Counted from the first letter of the stretch, positions 33,820 to 44,138 are shown. The stretch: 64,000 nucleotides of DNA from Bosea sp. Tri-49 (GCF_003952665.1 NZ_CP017946.1:5723001-5787000), one strand, 5' to 3'. The notes: generated by a model from the sequence alone, not told the origin. A program made the numbers and translations.

Positions 33820-33884
33820 GCCGGGGTTGACCCCGCTTTGCCTCTTCCGGTTAAATCCCGGTGGGGGGCGTTGCAGGGATCATC

Positions 33885-34442
33885 ATGCTGCGCGCCATTA
33901 TACTGACTGCCACGGTTCTCGCCTTCGCTACGCCTGCATCGGCCTATTCCAACCCGATCAGCCGCGGGCTCGCGGACTTCCTCAACATCTTCAGCGAACA
34001 GCCGGTGCCGCGCCAGACCGTGGCCTGGAGCGGCAAGCAGGCGCCCGGCACGGTCGTGGTCTCGACCAGCCAAAGGCGGCTCTACTACGTGCTCGGACGA
34101 GGGCAGGCGATCCGCTACGGCGTCGGCGTCGGCCGGCAGGGCTTCAGCTGGTCCGGCACCAAGACCGTCACGCGCAAGCGCGAATGGCCGGACTGGCGCC
34201 CGCCCGCGGCAATGCTGAAGCGTCGGCCCGATCTGCCGCGCCATATGGAGGGTGGCATGGAGAACCCGCTCGGTGCGCGGGCGATCTATCTGGGATCGAG
34301 CCTCTACCGCATCCACGGCTCGAACGAGCCCGACACGATCGGAGCGGCAGTCTCGTCGGGCTGCATCCGGATGACCAATCGCGACGTGACGGATCTCTAT
34401 GACCGCGTCAGGCCAGGCACCAAGGTCATCGTGCAGCGCTAG
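33885..34442 (+). CDS. L,D-transpeptidase (ErfK/YbiS/YcfS/YnhG family)
   Basis: 185 residues with signal peptide MLRAIILTATVLAFATPASA. The YkuD catalytic motif is HGSNEPDTIGAAVSSGCIR with His and the nucleophilic Cys. TVVVSTSQRRLYYVLGRGQA at the domain start is typical. It crosslinks peptidoglycan or attaches proteins to it in the periplasm. ATG 33885 is chosen over 33861 because the signal peptide begins there and AGGG lies upstream. Its TAG overlaps the stop of the convergent DUF3422 gene on CTAG. Confidence 0.94.
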   Translation: MLRAIILTATVLAFATPASAYSNPISRGLADFLNIFSEQPVPRQTVAWSGKQAPGTVVVSTSQRRLYYVLGRGQAIRYGVGVGRQGFSWSGTKTVTRKREWPDWRPPAAMLKRRPDLPRHMEGGMENPLGARAIYLGSSLYRIHGSNEPDTIGAAVSSGCIRMTNRDVTDLYDRVRPGTKVIVQR

Positions 34443-35734
34443 CTGTCGCTGTGGCCGCGCCTGATGCGCCGGACCATCAGCCAGACACCGAGGATCGCGA
34501 CCGGTACGAACAGGGCGGTCGCGATGCCGATATCGATCGGCAGGAAGCCGGCATCCTTGGCGCCCTTGGCGAGATAGCCGAACAGGCTGACGACATAGTA
34601 GCCGATCGCCGCGACCGAGAGCCCCTCGACCGTCTGCTGCAGGCGCAATTGCAGGCGGGTGCGGTCGTTCATCGCCGCGAGCAGGTCCCCGTTCTGCTGT
34701 TCGAGCGCGATGTCGACGCGGGTGCGCAGAAGATTGGCGGCACGGGCGAGCCGGCGCGACAGGTCGAGCTGGCGTTGCTGCAGCATCTGGCAGGTGCGCA
34801 TCGCCGGCGCCATGCGTCGTGACAGGAAGGCGGCGATGGTCGGCCAGCCACCGAACGGCGCTTCGCCGATCGCCTCCAGGCGCTGGCCGACGATGCTGTC
34901 ATAGGCGCGGCTGGCGCCGAAGCGATAGTTCGACGAGGCGGCTTCCGATTCCATCGTCGCAGCGATGGCGGTCATCTCGTCGAGGAGCGCATTGTCGGCG
35001 GCGAGCCCGTCGGTTTGGGTCATCGTCCCGGCGATGCGCACCAGCACCTCCTCGGTGCGGCGCACGGAGGGCGCGAGGCGGTGCGCCTCCGGCAGGCCGA
35101 GCAGAGCCAGGATGCGATAGGTCTCGACCTCGAGCAGTCGCTGGGCCAGTGCGCCGGCTCGCGCCGGGGTGAGTTCGCGGTCGAGGACGAGGATGCGCAC
35201 GAAACCATCGGCGCCGGCCCGAAAATCGGTCGCCGCTACGCCGGCCTCGCCGTCGACCAGCGATGCGGCAAGGCTCGCCGCATCGAAGAGCGCCCCCAGA
35301 TCGGGGGCGGCCTTTTCGGGCAGCAGATGCAGGTCGACCGCCACCAGATGCGCTCCCGGCTGCGGCAGAGCGTGCATGCCGTGCGGCAGGACGGTGCTTG
35401 CCGGCAGGAACGGGTCTGCGCCGGGTGAGGGCAGTTCCCAAGTATAGGTGGTGAACTCGCTGTGCTGCTCCCAGCGCAGGCTGACATCGCCGAGCCGGGC
35501 ACGATGATGCTTGGCGCCCTCGGCCGGGCCGGGCACGCCGCGCTCGGCGCAGAAGCGGGCGAGTGCCTCGCGATCGGCGGTGGCCTGCGCCTGGTCGGTC
35601 ATGAAGGCGAAGTGCAGCAGCCGCTGCGGCGTTGCCAGCGGCGCGAAGGGGCGGGCATGGATCTCGCCGAGGATCGTGCCGCGCGACGGGTGCGCGACGA
35701 GCGGCGCAACAACGCTCTCGGTCGTCTGGTCCAT
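34439..35734 (-). CDS. DUF3422 membrane protein
   Basis: 431 residues. The N-terminal region (SRGTILGEIHARPFAPLATP, HFAFMTD) and a central helical part with repeated Arg/Gln-rich heptads (CQMLQQRQLDLSRRLARAAN) lead to two C-terminal helices (LSVAAIGYYVVSLFGYLAKG, IGIATALFVPVAILGVWLMV). The pattern matches DUF3422, a family of unknown function frequent in Alpha- and Betaproteobacteria. ATG 35734 (MDQTTES) is preferred over an upstream start. Confidence 0.9.
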   Translation of the reverse strand: MDQTTESVVAPLVAHPSRGTILGEIHARPFAPLATPQRLLHFAFMTDQAQATADREALARFCAERGVPGPAEGAKHHRARLGDVSLRWEQHSEFTTYTWELPSPGADPFLPASTVLPHGMHALPQPGAHLVAVDLHLLPEKAAPDLGALFDAASLAASLVDGEAGVAATDFRAGADGFVRILVLDRELTPARAGALAQRLLEVETYRILALLGLPEAHRLAPSVRRTEEVLVRIAGTMTQTDGLAADNALLDEMTAIAATMESEAASSNYRFGASRAYDSIVGQRLEAIGEAPFGGWPTIAAFLSRRMAPAMRTCQMLQQRQLDLSRRLARAANLLRTRVDIALEQQNGDLLAAMNDRTRLQLRLQQTVEGLSVAAIGYYVVSLFGYLAKGAKDAGFLPIDIGIATALFVPVAILGVWLMVRRIRRGHSDS

Positions 35735-35885
35735 ACCGTCCTGCCCCTTTGCACGCTCGCCCTTCGGCTTGTCCGCGCATCGGGAAGCTTGCCGGAAAGC
35801 GAAGAGCGCTACGAGTCGGGCACGGTGTCGCAAGGGCAGCGCGCTGGTGACATGATCCGGCGTCGCCGCCGCCTAGGCTCGTCTC

Positions 35886-36512
35886 ATGCCACTACCCAAC
35901 CGCATCCGCCCCGATGGCTCGCTCTTCGCCGATCCGGCTCGCGGCCTGCTGTTCGGCAACCGCGGCGGCAAGTTCCACGATCCTGCGACGAAAGCGCTGC
36001 CGGCACGCCTCTATGCGACGAACCAGTGGATCTGCTGTGTGCTTTCGTTCAAGGGCCGCCAGCGCAATGTCTGGGGCCGCTATTACACCGAGCTGTTCTT
36101 TTGCGACGAGGTGACGGCGCTCGCCGCCGGACATCGCCCTTGCGTTGAATGCCGGCGCGCCGATGCCCATGCCTACCGGGCGGCGCTGGTCGCGGGGCTC
36201 GGGCTGGCCGAGGTGCCGCTTTTCCCCGTGATCGACGAGCGGCTCGATCGCGAACGGCGCGACGGCAAGGCGAAGCGCCTGCACCGGTTTGCGGCGGAGA
36301 GCCTTCCTGACGGGGCGATGATCGCCGCGGGCGAGGGCGAGTTCCTCGTCTTGCGCGGGGACAACGCCCTGCTTTGGTCGCCTTCCGGCTATGTCGCGAC
36401 GCGGAAGCGGCCGGCCGGTTTGGTGACTGCCGTCACCCCGCCGTCATCGCTGGCCGCGCTTGTGAACGGCTATCAACCGCTCTGGCACCCTACGGCCGCC
36501 GAACTGGCCTGA
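35886..36512 (+). CDS. Conserved hypothetical with Ada-like zinc-ribbon motif
   Basis: 208 residues, no signal peptide or helix. The middle part FFCDEVTALAAGHRPCVECR resembles the metal-binding end of Ada N-terminal domains (aGxRPCxxCrP), with Cys-Cys at ICC and Cys-x2-Cys at PCVEC as possible zinc ligands. The N-terminus GNRGGKFHD and NVWGRYYTELFF are conserved in relatives as I recall. It could read damaged nucleic acid or merely bind zinc; its partners do not help. Convergent or neighbour operon genes are unrelated. Confidence 0.8.
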   Translation: MPLPNRIRPDGSLFADPARGLLFGNRGGKFHDPATKALPARLYATNQWICCVLSFKGRQRNVWGRYYTELFFCDEVTALAAGHRPCVECRRADAHAYRAALVAGLGLAEVPLFPVIDERLDRERRDGKAKRLHRFAAESLPDGAMIAAGEGEFLVLRGDNALLWSPSGYVATRKRPAGLVTAVTPPSSLAALVNGYQPLWHPTAAELA

Positions 36513-36605
36513 AACGCGGTTTGCGCGGCTTGTCAGCCTCAAGGGCGACAGCGCAACGTCCCGCCCTGTGGGCTCGCGGGCCGAGCAGATCCTGGGGGAG
36601 TTTCG

Positions 36606-37103
36606 ATGCTGAAGATTGTTTTTGCGCTCGCTGTCGCGCTGGTCGGTTTCAGCGGCTTGCCGGCCTTTGCCGGAGCGCTCCAGATCACCGATGAGGACCC
36701 GGTCGCCGTGGTCACGGTGCCTGACGCCTGGACGACTGCGAAGATCAAGCGCGGCGTCGAGATCAAGACGCCGGACGACGAGATCTATCTCTGGTTCGAG
36801 CTCGTGGCACCGGACCAGATTGACACGTTGCAGAAGGAGCACAACGGCTATTTCGACAAGGAAGGCGTCACCATCACCGGCGCTTCCGAGACGATCAAGC
36901 AGGAGGTCAAGGGCAAGGCCTGGTCGTTCACCGAGCTCAAGGCCAAGAGCAAGGATGGCGATTCGCTCATCCGCTATGTCGCGATCAACCCGAACGTTGC
37001 GAGCGGCAAGATCATCATGATGACCTATTGGGCCTCGCTCGACGGTCACAAGACGCATGACGCGGCGATGAAGGCGATCATCGACAGCATCGCCTACAAA
37101 TAA
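36606..37103 (+). CDS. Exported protein of unknown function
   Basis: 165 residues with a signal peptide (MLKIVFALAVALVGFSGLPA, cut near FAG). The mature part is alpha/beta (PVAVVTVPDAWTTAKIKRGV, YLWFELVAPDQIDTL, IIMMTYWASLDGHKTHDAAM) and ends ...IDSIAYK, like small periplasmic proteins with a PsbP/DUF1795-type fold. GGGGGAG lies about six bases upstream of the ATG. Role unknown. Confidence 0.85.
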   Translation: MLKIVFALAVALVGFSGLPAFAGALQITDEDPVAVVTVPDAWTTAKIKRGVEIKTPDDEIYLWFELVAPDQIDTLQKEHNGYFDKEGVTITGASETIKQEVKGKAWSFTELKAKSKDGDSLIRYVAINPNVASGKIIMMTYWASLDGHKTHDAAMKAIIDSIAYK

Positions 37104-37189
37104 GATCCGCTTCGCGCGAGGGAACCGCCGGCCGGCTCGCGACGTTGTCCCGTCATCTTCATCCGATGACAATCAAAGGGTTAGCGTCG

Positions 37190-37264
37190 ATGCGTTCAAT
37201 CATTCTGTGGCTGGTCGGCGTTCCGATCCCGATCATCATCCTGCTCTGGTTCTTCATGCGCTGA
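37190..37264 (+). CDS. 24-residue single-helix membrane micro-protein
   Basis: The frame encodes MRSIILWLVGVPIPIIILLW plus FFMR, one strongly hydrophobic helix with a central Pro-Ile-Pro kink and Arg at both ends. I recall near-identical 24-30-residue predicted proteins with the IPIPIIIL core from other Alphaproteobacteria, so conservation is likely. A Gly/Ala-rich AAAGGG lies 12-17 bases upstream of the ATG. It stands alone between an exported protein gene and an ABC exporter. Confidence 0.68.
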   Translation: MRSIILWLVGVPIPIIILLWFFMR

Positions 37265-37399
37265 CAGGAACTGGTAGAAGGACTTGCTATGGCCGGGCTT
37301 GCCCGGCCATTCTTGTTCCGCGGGATGTCGTGCCGGCAGGGCGAAACGGCACCATCCCGCCTTCACCCCTTTGCCGTGCTGCGAGTATAGCTTTCGCCC

Positions 37400-38326
37400 A
37401 TGCAACCCATCATCCAGATATCCGGCCTGTCGAAGACTTATGCTTCGGGCTTCCAGGCCTTGAAGAGCGTCACGCTCGACATCAGGCGCGGCGAGATTTT
37501 CGCCCTGCTCGGGCCGAACGGCGCTGGCAAGACGACGCTGATCAGCATCGTCTGCGGCATCGTCAACCCGAGCACCGGCACGGTCCTCGCCGATGGCCAC
37601 GACATCATCCGCGACTACCGCGCCGCGCGCAGCCAGATCGGCCTCGTGCCGCAGGAGCTGACCACCGACGCCTTCGAGACGGTCTGGGCGACGGTGTCGT
37701 TCAGCCGCGGCCTGTTCGGCAAGCCGAAGAACCCGGCAATCGTCGAGCAGGTGCTGCGTGACCTCTCGCTCTGGGACAAGCGCGACAGCAAGATCATGAC
37801 GCTGTCCGGCGGCATGAAGCGGCGCGTGCTGATTGCCAAGGCGCTGGCGCACGAGCCGCAGATCCTCTTTCTCGACGAGCCGACCGCCGGCGTCGACGTC
37901 GAGCTCAGGCAGGACATGTGGAAGCTGGTGCGCCGCCTGCGCGACAGCGGCGTCACCATCATCCTGACCACGCACTATATCGAGGAGGCCGAGGAGATGG
38001 CCGACCGGGTCGGCGTGATCAGCAAGGGCGAGATCATCCTGGTCGAGGAGAAGGCCGAGCTGATGCGTAAGCTCGGCCAGAAGCAGCTTACCTTGCACCT
38101 GCAGGCGCCGCTCGCGGCGGTCCCGGAGGCCCTTTCCGGCTACGGCCTGACCCTCCAGGCTGAGGGCGAGGAGCTCGTCTACACCTACGACACCAAGGCC
38201 GAGCGCACCGGCATCACTGCCCTGATGAAGGGCCTCGCCGACGCAGGGATCCGCTTCAGCGACCTGCGCACCAGCCAATCCTCGCTCGAGGACATCTTCG
38301 TCGGCCTTCTGAGGGCGAACGCATGA
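37400..38326 (+). CDS. ABC transporter ATP-binding protein (ABC-2 exporter, YadG type)
   Basis: 308 residues. Walker [19 protein letters not shown], signature [19 protein letters not shown] and Walker [13 protein letters not shown] are complete, followed by [18 protein letters not shown]-terminal extension of about 90 residues ([16 protein letters not shown]) is typical of YadG/NodI-like subunits. Its TGA overlaps the permease ATG. Substrate unknown; drug or lipid export is common in this class. Confidence 0.94.
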   Translation: MQPIIQISGLSKTYASGFQALKSVTLDIRRGEIFALLGPNGAGKTTLISIVCGIVNPSTGTVLADGHDIIRDYRAARSQIGLVPQELTTDAFETVWATVSFSRGLFGKPKNPAIVEQVLRDLSLWDKRDSKIMTLSGGMKRRVLIAKALAHEPQILFLDEPTAGVDVELRQDMWKLVRRLRDSGVTIILTTHYIEEAEEMADRVGVISKGEIILVEEKAELMRKLGQKQLTLHLQAPLAAVPEALSGYGLTLQAEGEELVYTYDTKAERTGITALMKGLADAGIRFSDLRTSQSSLEDIFVGLLRANA

Positions 38327-39084
38327 ACCTGCACGCAATCAAGGCGATCTACCGCTTCGAGATGGCCCGCACCTGGCGTACGCCGCTGCAGAGCATCCTC
38401 TCGCCGGTGATCTCGACCTCGCTCTATTTCGTCGTCTTCGGCGCGGCGATCGGCTCGCATATGGGCGCGATCGACGGCGTCCCTTATGGCGCCTTCATCG
38501 TCCCCGGCCTGATCATGCTCTCGCTCTTGACCCAGAGCATCGCCAACGCCTCCTTTGCGATCTATTTCCCGAAATTCGTCGGCACGATCTTCGAACTGCT
38601 CTCGGCGCCGGTCGCCTGGTGGGAGGCCGTGTTCGCCTATGTCGCGGCGGCAGCGACGAAATCGGTGATCCTGGGATTGATCATCCTCGCCACCGCCTTC
38701 CTGTTCGTGCCGCTGAAAATCGAGCATCCGATCTGGATGCTGCTCTTCCTGATCCTGACGGCCGCGACCTTCAGTCTGTTCGGCTTCATCATCGGCGTCT
38801 GGGCCGATGGTTTCGAGAAGCTGCAGGCGATTCCGCTCCTGATCATCACGCCGCTGACGTTCCTTGGTGGCTCGTTCTACTCGATAGACATGCTGCCGCC
38901 GTTCTGGCGGGCGGTGACGCTGGTCAACCCGGTCGTCTACCTGATCAGCGGCTTCCGCTGGAGCTTCAACGGCGTCGCTGATGTCGGCATCGCCGTCAGC
39001 CTGGCGATGACGCTGGTCTTCCTCGCCGCCTGCATCGCGGTGATCGCCTGGATCTTCAAGACCGGCTACCGGCTGAAGAACTGA
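38323..39084 (+). CDS. ABC-2 type permease (YadH type)
   Basis: 253 residues with six helices. [40 protein letters not shown] and [20 protein letters not shown] are family landmarks; the last is the ABC-2 signature. Coupled by ATGA to the ATPase. YadGH pairs act as an inner-membrane exporter. No accessory periplasmic adaptor follows. The stop is 17 bases from that of the convergent chemoreceptor gene. Confidence 0.94.
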   Translation: MNLHAIKAIYRFEMARTWRTPLQSILSPVISTSLYFVVFGAAIGSHMGAIDGVPYGAFIVPGLIMLSLLTQSIANASFAIYFPKFVGTIFELLSAPVAWWEAVFAYVAAAATKSVILGLIILATAFLFVPLKIEHPIWMLLFLILTAATFSLFGFIIGVWADGFEKLQAIPLLIITPLTFLGGSFYSIDMLPPFWRAVTLVNPVVYLISGFRWSFNGVADVGIAVSLAMTLVFLAACIAVIAWIFKTGYRLKN

Positions 39085-39101
39085 GCTCCGGCGGAGGGGC
39101 G

Positions 39102-40784
39102 TCAGGCGGCCTTGATCTGGCCGAAGAAGGTCGCGACCGCGCCGCGCAAGGCTTCGGCCTCGCGCGCCAGGTTCTCGGCGGTACGCAGCGTGTCGGACGC
39201 GGCGCCGGTCGCCTCCCCTGAGGCCGCGGCGAGGCTGTCCAGCGCCATGGCCGCGGTCGCGGCGCCGTCGGCGGTCGCCTGGGCGTTGCGGGCGATCTCC
39301 CAAGTCGTGCTCTTCTGCTGCTCGGTCGCGGCGGCGATGGCGCTGGTGTGCTGCGATACCTCGGTGATCGTCGCAGCGATCGCGCCGATAGCCGCGACCG
39401 CGTCCCTCGCTTCGCCCCGGAAGGCCTCGATCTGGCTGGCGATGCCGTTCGTCGCCTCGGCGGTGCGGCTCGCCAATGTCTTGACCTCGGCGGCAACCAC
39501 GGCAAAGCCGCGCCCGGCCTCGCCGGCACGAGCGGCTTCGATCGTGGCGTTGAGCGCCAGTAGATTGGTCTGCTCGGCAATGTCGCGGATCAGGTCGATG
39601 ACGCTGACGATGCGCTCGGAGGCACGCGCGAGCCCGTCGACACGTCGGCTCACGCCTTGAGCGTCTGTGGCGGCGCTGCCGACCATGGCGCTTGCCTGCG
39701 TCACGCGCTCGGCGATTTCGGCAATCGAGCTCGACAGCTCCTCGGCTGCAGCTGCGACGTGCTGGACCTTGCCGGATGCATCCTGCGAGGCGTTCTGCGC
39801 TCCGCCGATCTGGACGGTCCGGGCACTTGCGATCTCGCTCACCGCCCGCGCGGCGCCCTCGAGTGTATGGGCACCGATCTCGACGGTTTCGAGCGCATCG
39901 GCGAGCCTGGCATCGAAGGCGGCGACGATTTCGGCGATCCGCTGTTGGCGCGCGGTCCGTCCAGCTTCGTTATGCGCGGCGGCGGCTTCCAGGGCCTCGC
40001 GGGCGAGGGCGTTGTCGCGGAAGACCTCGACCGCTCGCGCCATGTCGCCGATCTCATCCTGGCGGCGCAGGAGCGGAATGTTCGTGACGGGTTCGGCGGC
40101 TGCCAGGCTGCGCATGGTCGTCGCGAGCCGGCGCAGTGGGCGAGAGACCCGGCGATACACGACCAGGACCGTGAGGCCGAGGCCGGTCAGGATCGAGAGG
40201 ACGCCGAAACCGATCTGCAGGTTGACGCTGTCGCGCTGCATCGCTTCGAGCCTGGCGTCGAGCGCAGTACTGCGCCCGTCATAGCTGCCTGCGATGCGCT
40301 TCAGCGTTTCGTTGAGCGCCTTGCGATTGTCGCGATTGGCGTCGTCATTGCCGGCTGCTCGCGCCGCCATCGTGGCGCCTTGCCGGCCAAGCCGGACGAT
40401 GTCGCGCCGGAAGTGGAGAAATTCCTGAACGCGCGTTTTGAGGTTGTCGAAATCGGCCCGCTCCTGGTCCTCGACCAGCGGTTGCCATTCGGCCATCAGC
40501 AATTCGATCTCGACGAGGTTCTGCAGCAGCGGCGGCGCAAAGCGCTCTGCTCCGATGGCGCCTTCGCTCATATAGATGCCACGCGATTCCATCACGACCG
40601 CGTTCACCAGCCCATTGATCCGCTCGGCGAGGGCCGAGCGATGGGTGATCGACTGCATCTCGTCCGTCATCGTCGCATAACGGCTGAGGCTGTAGACTCC
40701 GAGGCTGATAGCGATCGCAGCCGCGATGACGAGAAGCGAGATCGCACCGAGAATCTGGCTCGAGATCGTGCGCAGGGTGGCCAT
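39102..40784 (-). CDS. Methyl-accepting chemotaxis protein
   Basis: 560 residues. A first helix ([20 protein letters not shown]), a four-helix periplasmic sensor of about 160 residues, a second helix ([20 protein letters not shown]), a HAMP domain ([20 protein letters not shown]) and a long signalling domain with hairpin tip [20 protein letters not shown]. No C-terminal NWETF-type CheR tether. No che genes are near. Ligand unknown. Confidence 0.94.
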   Translation of the reverse strand: MATLRTISSQILGAISLLVIAAAIAISLGVYSLSRYATMTDEMQSITHRSALAERINGLVNAVVMESRGIYMSEGAIGAERFAPPLLQNLVEIELLMAEWQPLVEDQERADFDNLKTRVQEFLHFRRDIVRLGRQGATMAARAAGNDDANRDNRKALNETLKRIAGSYDGRSTALDARLEAMQRDSVNLQIGFGVLSILTGLGLTVLVVYRRVSRPLRRLATTMRSLAAAEPVTNIPLLRRQDEIGDMARAVEVFRDNALAREALEAAAAHNEAGRTARQQRIAEIVAAFDARLADALETVEIGAHTLEGAARAVSEIASARTVQIGGAQNASQDASGKVQHVAAAAEELSSSIAEIAERVTQASAMVGSAATDAQGVSRRVDGLARASERIVSVIDLIRDIAEQTNLLALNATIEAARAGEAGRGFAVVAAEVKTLASRTAEATNGIASQIEAFRGEARDAVAAIGAIAATITEVSQHTSAIAAATEQQKSTTWEIARNAQATADGAATAAMALDSLAAASGEATGAASDTLRTAENLAREAEALRGAVATFFGQIKAA

Positions 40785-40960
40785 CTGTGTCGCGCGTCAG
40801 GAGGCCACGGCTTCGTCACGGTGCGCGGCAGGGAACCCGGCACCGATCTACGCGCAGCTTGGTTAAATTAGCGTTGGAGGGTTCGTGATGCGCGGGCGGC
40901 GATACCGCGATGACGCTTCGCCCGATTGACTTGCGCGGCGCATCCTGTCTTCACCACGCC

Positions 40961-42583
40961 ATGACCGATCTCTCGACCCTCGACATCCCGGCCGAGGCCG
41001 CGGCACCCCATGCGCGCCGACGCACCTTCGCCATCATCTCGCACCCAGACGCGGGCAAGACCACGCTGACCGAAAAGCTGCTCTATTTCGGCGGCGCCAT
41101 CCAGCTCGCCGGCGAGGTCCGCGCCAAGGCCGGCCGGCGCCAGACCTCGTCCGACTGGATGAAGATCGAGCGCCAGCGCGGCATCTCGGTCGTCACCTCG
41201 GTGATGACCTTCGAATATGACGGGCACGTCTTCAACCTGCTCGACACGCCCGGCCACGAGGACTTCTCGGAAGACACCTATCGCACCCTGACCGCCGTCG
41301 ACTCGGCCGTGATGGTGATCGACGCCGCCAAGGGCATCGAGGCGCGCACCAAGAAGCTGTTCGAGGTCTGCCGTCTCAGAGACATCCCGATCGTCACCTT
41401 CATCAACAAGGTCGACCGCGAGACGCGCGATCCCTTCGACCTTCTCAACGAGATCGAGACGACGCTGGCGCTCGACGTCGCGCCGATGACCTGGCCGGTC
41501 GGGCGCGGGCGCGAGTTCGTCGGCACGCTCGACCTTGCCTCCAATACGCTGCGCCGCAACCAGAAGGGCGACGAGAGCGATGCCGGGCAAGCGGTCGCAG
41601 GCGAGGACGACAAGCTCTTCGACGAGCTCCTGCCCAATGGCGCGGTCGATACCTTCCGCGAGGAGGTCTTCCTGGCGCGCGAAGGCTGCAAGCCCTTCGA
41701 TCTCGAGGCCTTCCGCGAGGGCCATCTGACGCCGGTCTATTTCGGTGCGGCGCTGCGCGATTACGGCGTGCGCGACCTGATCGACGCGCTCGGGCGCCTG
41801 GCGCCGAGCCCGCGCGCGCAGCAGGCCGACAAGCGGGCGATCGAGGCGGACGAGCCGAAGATGACCGGCTTCGTCTTCAAGATCCAGGCGAACATGGACC
41901 CGAACCATCGCGACCGCATCGCCTTTATGCGGGTGTGCTCGGGCAAGCTCTCGCGTGGGATGAAGGCCAGGCTGGTGCGCACCGGCAAGCCGCTGCCGTT
42001 GAATGCGCCGCAATTCTTCTTTGCCCGTGACCGCTCGATCGCCGAGGAAGCTTATGCCGGAGACATCGTCGGCCTGCCGAACCATGGCACGCTGCGCATC
42101 GGCGACACGCTGACCGAGGGCGAGGACATCGTCTTCCGCGGCGTGCCGAGCTTCGCGCCGGAAATCCTGCGCCGCGTCAAGCTCAAGGACGCGATGAAGG
42201 CCAAGAAGCTGCGCGAGGCCTTGCAGCAGATGGCGGAGGAGGGCGTGGTCCAGCTCTTCCTGCCGCATGACGGCGCCCCGGCTATCGTCGGGGTCGTCGG
42301 CGCGCTGCAGCTCGACGTGCTGAAGGAGCGCATGGAGGCGGAGTATTCGCTGCCGGTCGATTTCGAGCCCTGTCAGTTCGCGATCGCGCGCTGGATATCG
42401 AGCGACGACAAGCTTGCCCTGCAGAAGTTCGTCGGCGCCAAGCCCTCGTCCATGGCGGATGATCTCGACGGCGACCCGGTCTTCATGGCCTCGTCGCAGT
42501 TCACCCTGAAATACGATGCCGAGCGCGCCCCGGAGATCAGTTTCTCCGATGTGAAGGACTATCAGAAGGTCGCTGGGGGCTGA
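40961..42583 (+). CDS. prfC: Peptide chain release factor 3
   Basis: 540 residues. The G domain has G1 SHPDAGKTTLTEK, switch region GISVVTSVMTF, G3 DTPGHEDFSEDTYRTL and G4 INKVDRE. Domain II and the RF3 C-terminal domain (PVDFEPCQFAIARWI) follow. RF3 is a GTPase that releases RF1 or RF2 after termination. ATG 40961 gives the normal N-terminus before RRTFAIISHPDAGK; an upstream in-frame start at 40910 is unlikely. A single-gene unit. Confidence 0.96.
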   Translation: MTDLSTLDIPAEAAAPHARRRTFAIISHPDAGKTTLTEKLLYFGGAIQLAGEVRAKAGRRQTSSDWMKIERQRGISVVTSVMTFEYDGHVFNLLDTPGHEDFSEDTYRTLTAVDSAVMVIDAAKGIEARTKKLFEVCRLRDIPIVTFINKVDRETRDPFDLLNEIETTLALDVAPMTWPVGRGREFVGTLDLASNTLRRNQKGDESDAGQAVAGEDDKLFDELLPNGAVDTFREEVFLAREGCKPFDLEAFREGHLTPVYFGAALRDYGVRDLIDALGRLAPSPRAQQADKRAIEADEPKMTGFVFKIQANMDPNHRDRIAFMRVCSGKLSRGMKARLVRTGKPLPLNAPQFFFARDRSIAEEAYAGDIVGLPNHGTLRIGDTLTEGEDIVFRGVPSFAPEILRRVKLKDAMKAKKLREALQQMAEEGVVQLFLPHDGAPAIVGVVGALQLDVLKERMEAEYSLPVDFEPCQFAIARWISSDDKLALQKFVGAKPSSMADDLDGDPVFMASSQFTLKYDAERAPEISFSDVKDYQKVAGG

Positions 42584-42669
42584 GCCGCCGGGCCGCAGTG
42601 CGGTTTCGTGCTGCCATTACCTGTCCGGACCGATTGTAAGCGTGAAGCTGGCGGAGTTCGGTCAGGCCC

Positions 42670-44121
42670 ATGCGACGAGATGGTGACGTTCCCAGGCGAT
42701 CGTGGCGCCGACGCGGGCTCGGGCTCCTGGTGATCGCCGCGGCATTGCTTGTTCTCATCGCGGCGCCGCTTGCCGTCATTCTCTACCCGACGCTGAAGTC
42801 TTACCCGAAGGCGAGTGTCTCTGTCGCTGCATCGCCGCGGGACAGGAACCTGCAGGACCTCGCGCATTTGCGGCGTCTGCCGGAGGTCGAGCGCAGCTTC
42901 ACGGCCGAGAACCGGGCGGCATTCGAGCGGGCGGTGGCCGCGATCGAGCCGCGGGCTGGTGGTCTCGACCGGGCCGGCCTGGCCATGGCGGCGGCGATGG
43001 CGGTGGCCCTGGCAGACAATGGCCATACCAACGTACTCGGGCTCGCCGGCGACTACGGCTTCAACGCAGTGCCGATCCGTCTTGGCTGGTTTGCCGATGG
43101 GCTCTTCGTGATCGCCGCTGACGAGGAGCGACGCGCTCTCCTCGGGGGCCAGGTGCTCGGCGTGAACGGGCGTGCGATTGCGGCGCTGGTGGAGGCGCTG
43201 CGCTCCTATGTCGGCGGCCCCGCCAATCTCTCTCGGGAGTTCGTGCCGAACTTTCTGATCTCGCCCGCGCTTCTCCATGCAGCTAGTCTTGGCGAAACAG
43301 CAGACGGCGGCGCCTTTGAAATTCGCCTCGCAGAGGGGAGTGCAGTTTCAGTCGACCTCGCTGCCGAGGCTGCCAAGCACCCGCCCTTGGCCGCCCAGCT
43401 CTGGCCCAAGCGCAATCTCAGCCCGGCTGCAGAAGCTGCCCGCCCGGTCCGGTGGCGGCATGTCCTCGACGGGGTCGCCCTCCCGGCCTATCTCTCACGC
43501 CCTGACACGAACTATTGGCACGACTATCCGGCGGCCGATCTGCTCTATCTCCAGATCAACCGCGTGGCTGATCAGGCGCCGATTGGTGCATCCCGCTATC
43601 TCTCCGACATACTCGATGAAGCTGCGAAGAAGCCCATTCGCAACGCGATCGTCGACCTGCGCCTCAATCGCGGCGGCGACTATACCTTGACGGCTGATTT
43701 CGCCCGCCGGCTGCCGCAGCTTCTGCCTACGAACGGCAAGCTTTTCATCTTGACCAGCGCCAACACCTTCTCGGCCGCGATCAGCACGGCGGCGATGCTG
43801 AAGCATTTCGCCGGCACGCGTGCCGTTCTCGTTGGCGAGCCGGTGGGCGACCGCTCGCAGTTCTGGGGCGAGGGCGGGCTCACCTTGCTGCCTAACGCGA
43901 AGATTGCGATCCGCTACACGACCGCCTTCCACGATTGGGAACACGGTTGCGGCCTGTCCCAGATCACGACCTGCTTCCTGCTGAACTACCTGTATGGTGT
44001 GCCGGCAGGGTCGCTTCAGCCTGCGGTGACATCAGCGCCGAACTTCGCCGACTATGCCGCCGGCAAGGATCCCGTGATGGTCGAAGTCATGCGCCAGCTG
44101 GCAACAGGCCAGGGGCGCTGA
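42670..44121 (+). CDS. S41-like peptidase, membrane anchored
   Basis: 483 residues. A basic N-terminus precedes one helix (LGLLVIAAALLVLIAAPLAV). The catalytic half shows NAIVDLRLNRGGDYTLTADF and ILTSANTFSAAISTAAMLKH, matching S41 proteases, where the Ser in TFSAA is the nucleophile and a downstream Lys the base. No PDZ domain is clear; residues about 130-180 (LGGQVLGVNGRAIAALVE) could be a degenerate one. Periplasmic and of unknown substrate. Confidence 0.86.
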   Translation: MRRDGDVPRRSWRRRGLGLLVIAAALLVLIAAPLAVILYPTLKSYPKASVSVAASPRDRNLQDLAHLRRLPEVERSFTAENRAAFERAVAAIEPRAGGLDRAGLAMAAAMAVALADNGHTNVLGLAGDYGFNAVPIRLGWFADGLFVIAADEERRALLGGQVLGVNGRAIAALVEALRSYVGGPANLSREFVPNFLISPALLHAASLGETADGGAFEIRLAEGSAVSVDLAAEAAKHPPLAAQLWPKRNLSPAAEAARPVRWRHVLDGVALPAYLSRPDTNYWHDYPAADLLYLQINRVADQAPIGASRYLSDILDEAAKKPIRNAIVDLRLNRGGDYTLTADFARRLPQLLPTNGKLFILTSANTFSAAISTAAMLKHFAGTRAVLVGEPVGDRSQFWGEGGLTLLPNAKIAIRYTTAFHDWEHGCGLSQITTCFLLNYLYGVPAGSLQPAVTSAPNFADYAAGKDPVMVEVMRQLATGQGR

Positions 44122-44138
44122 GGCGTCGTACTCGCGCC

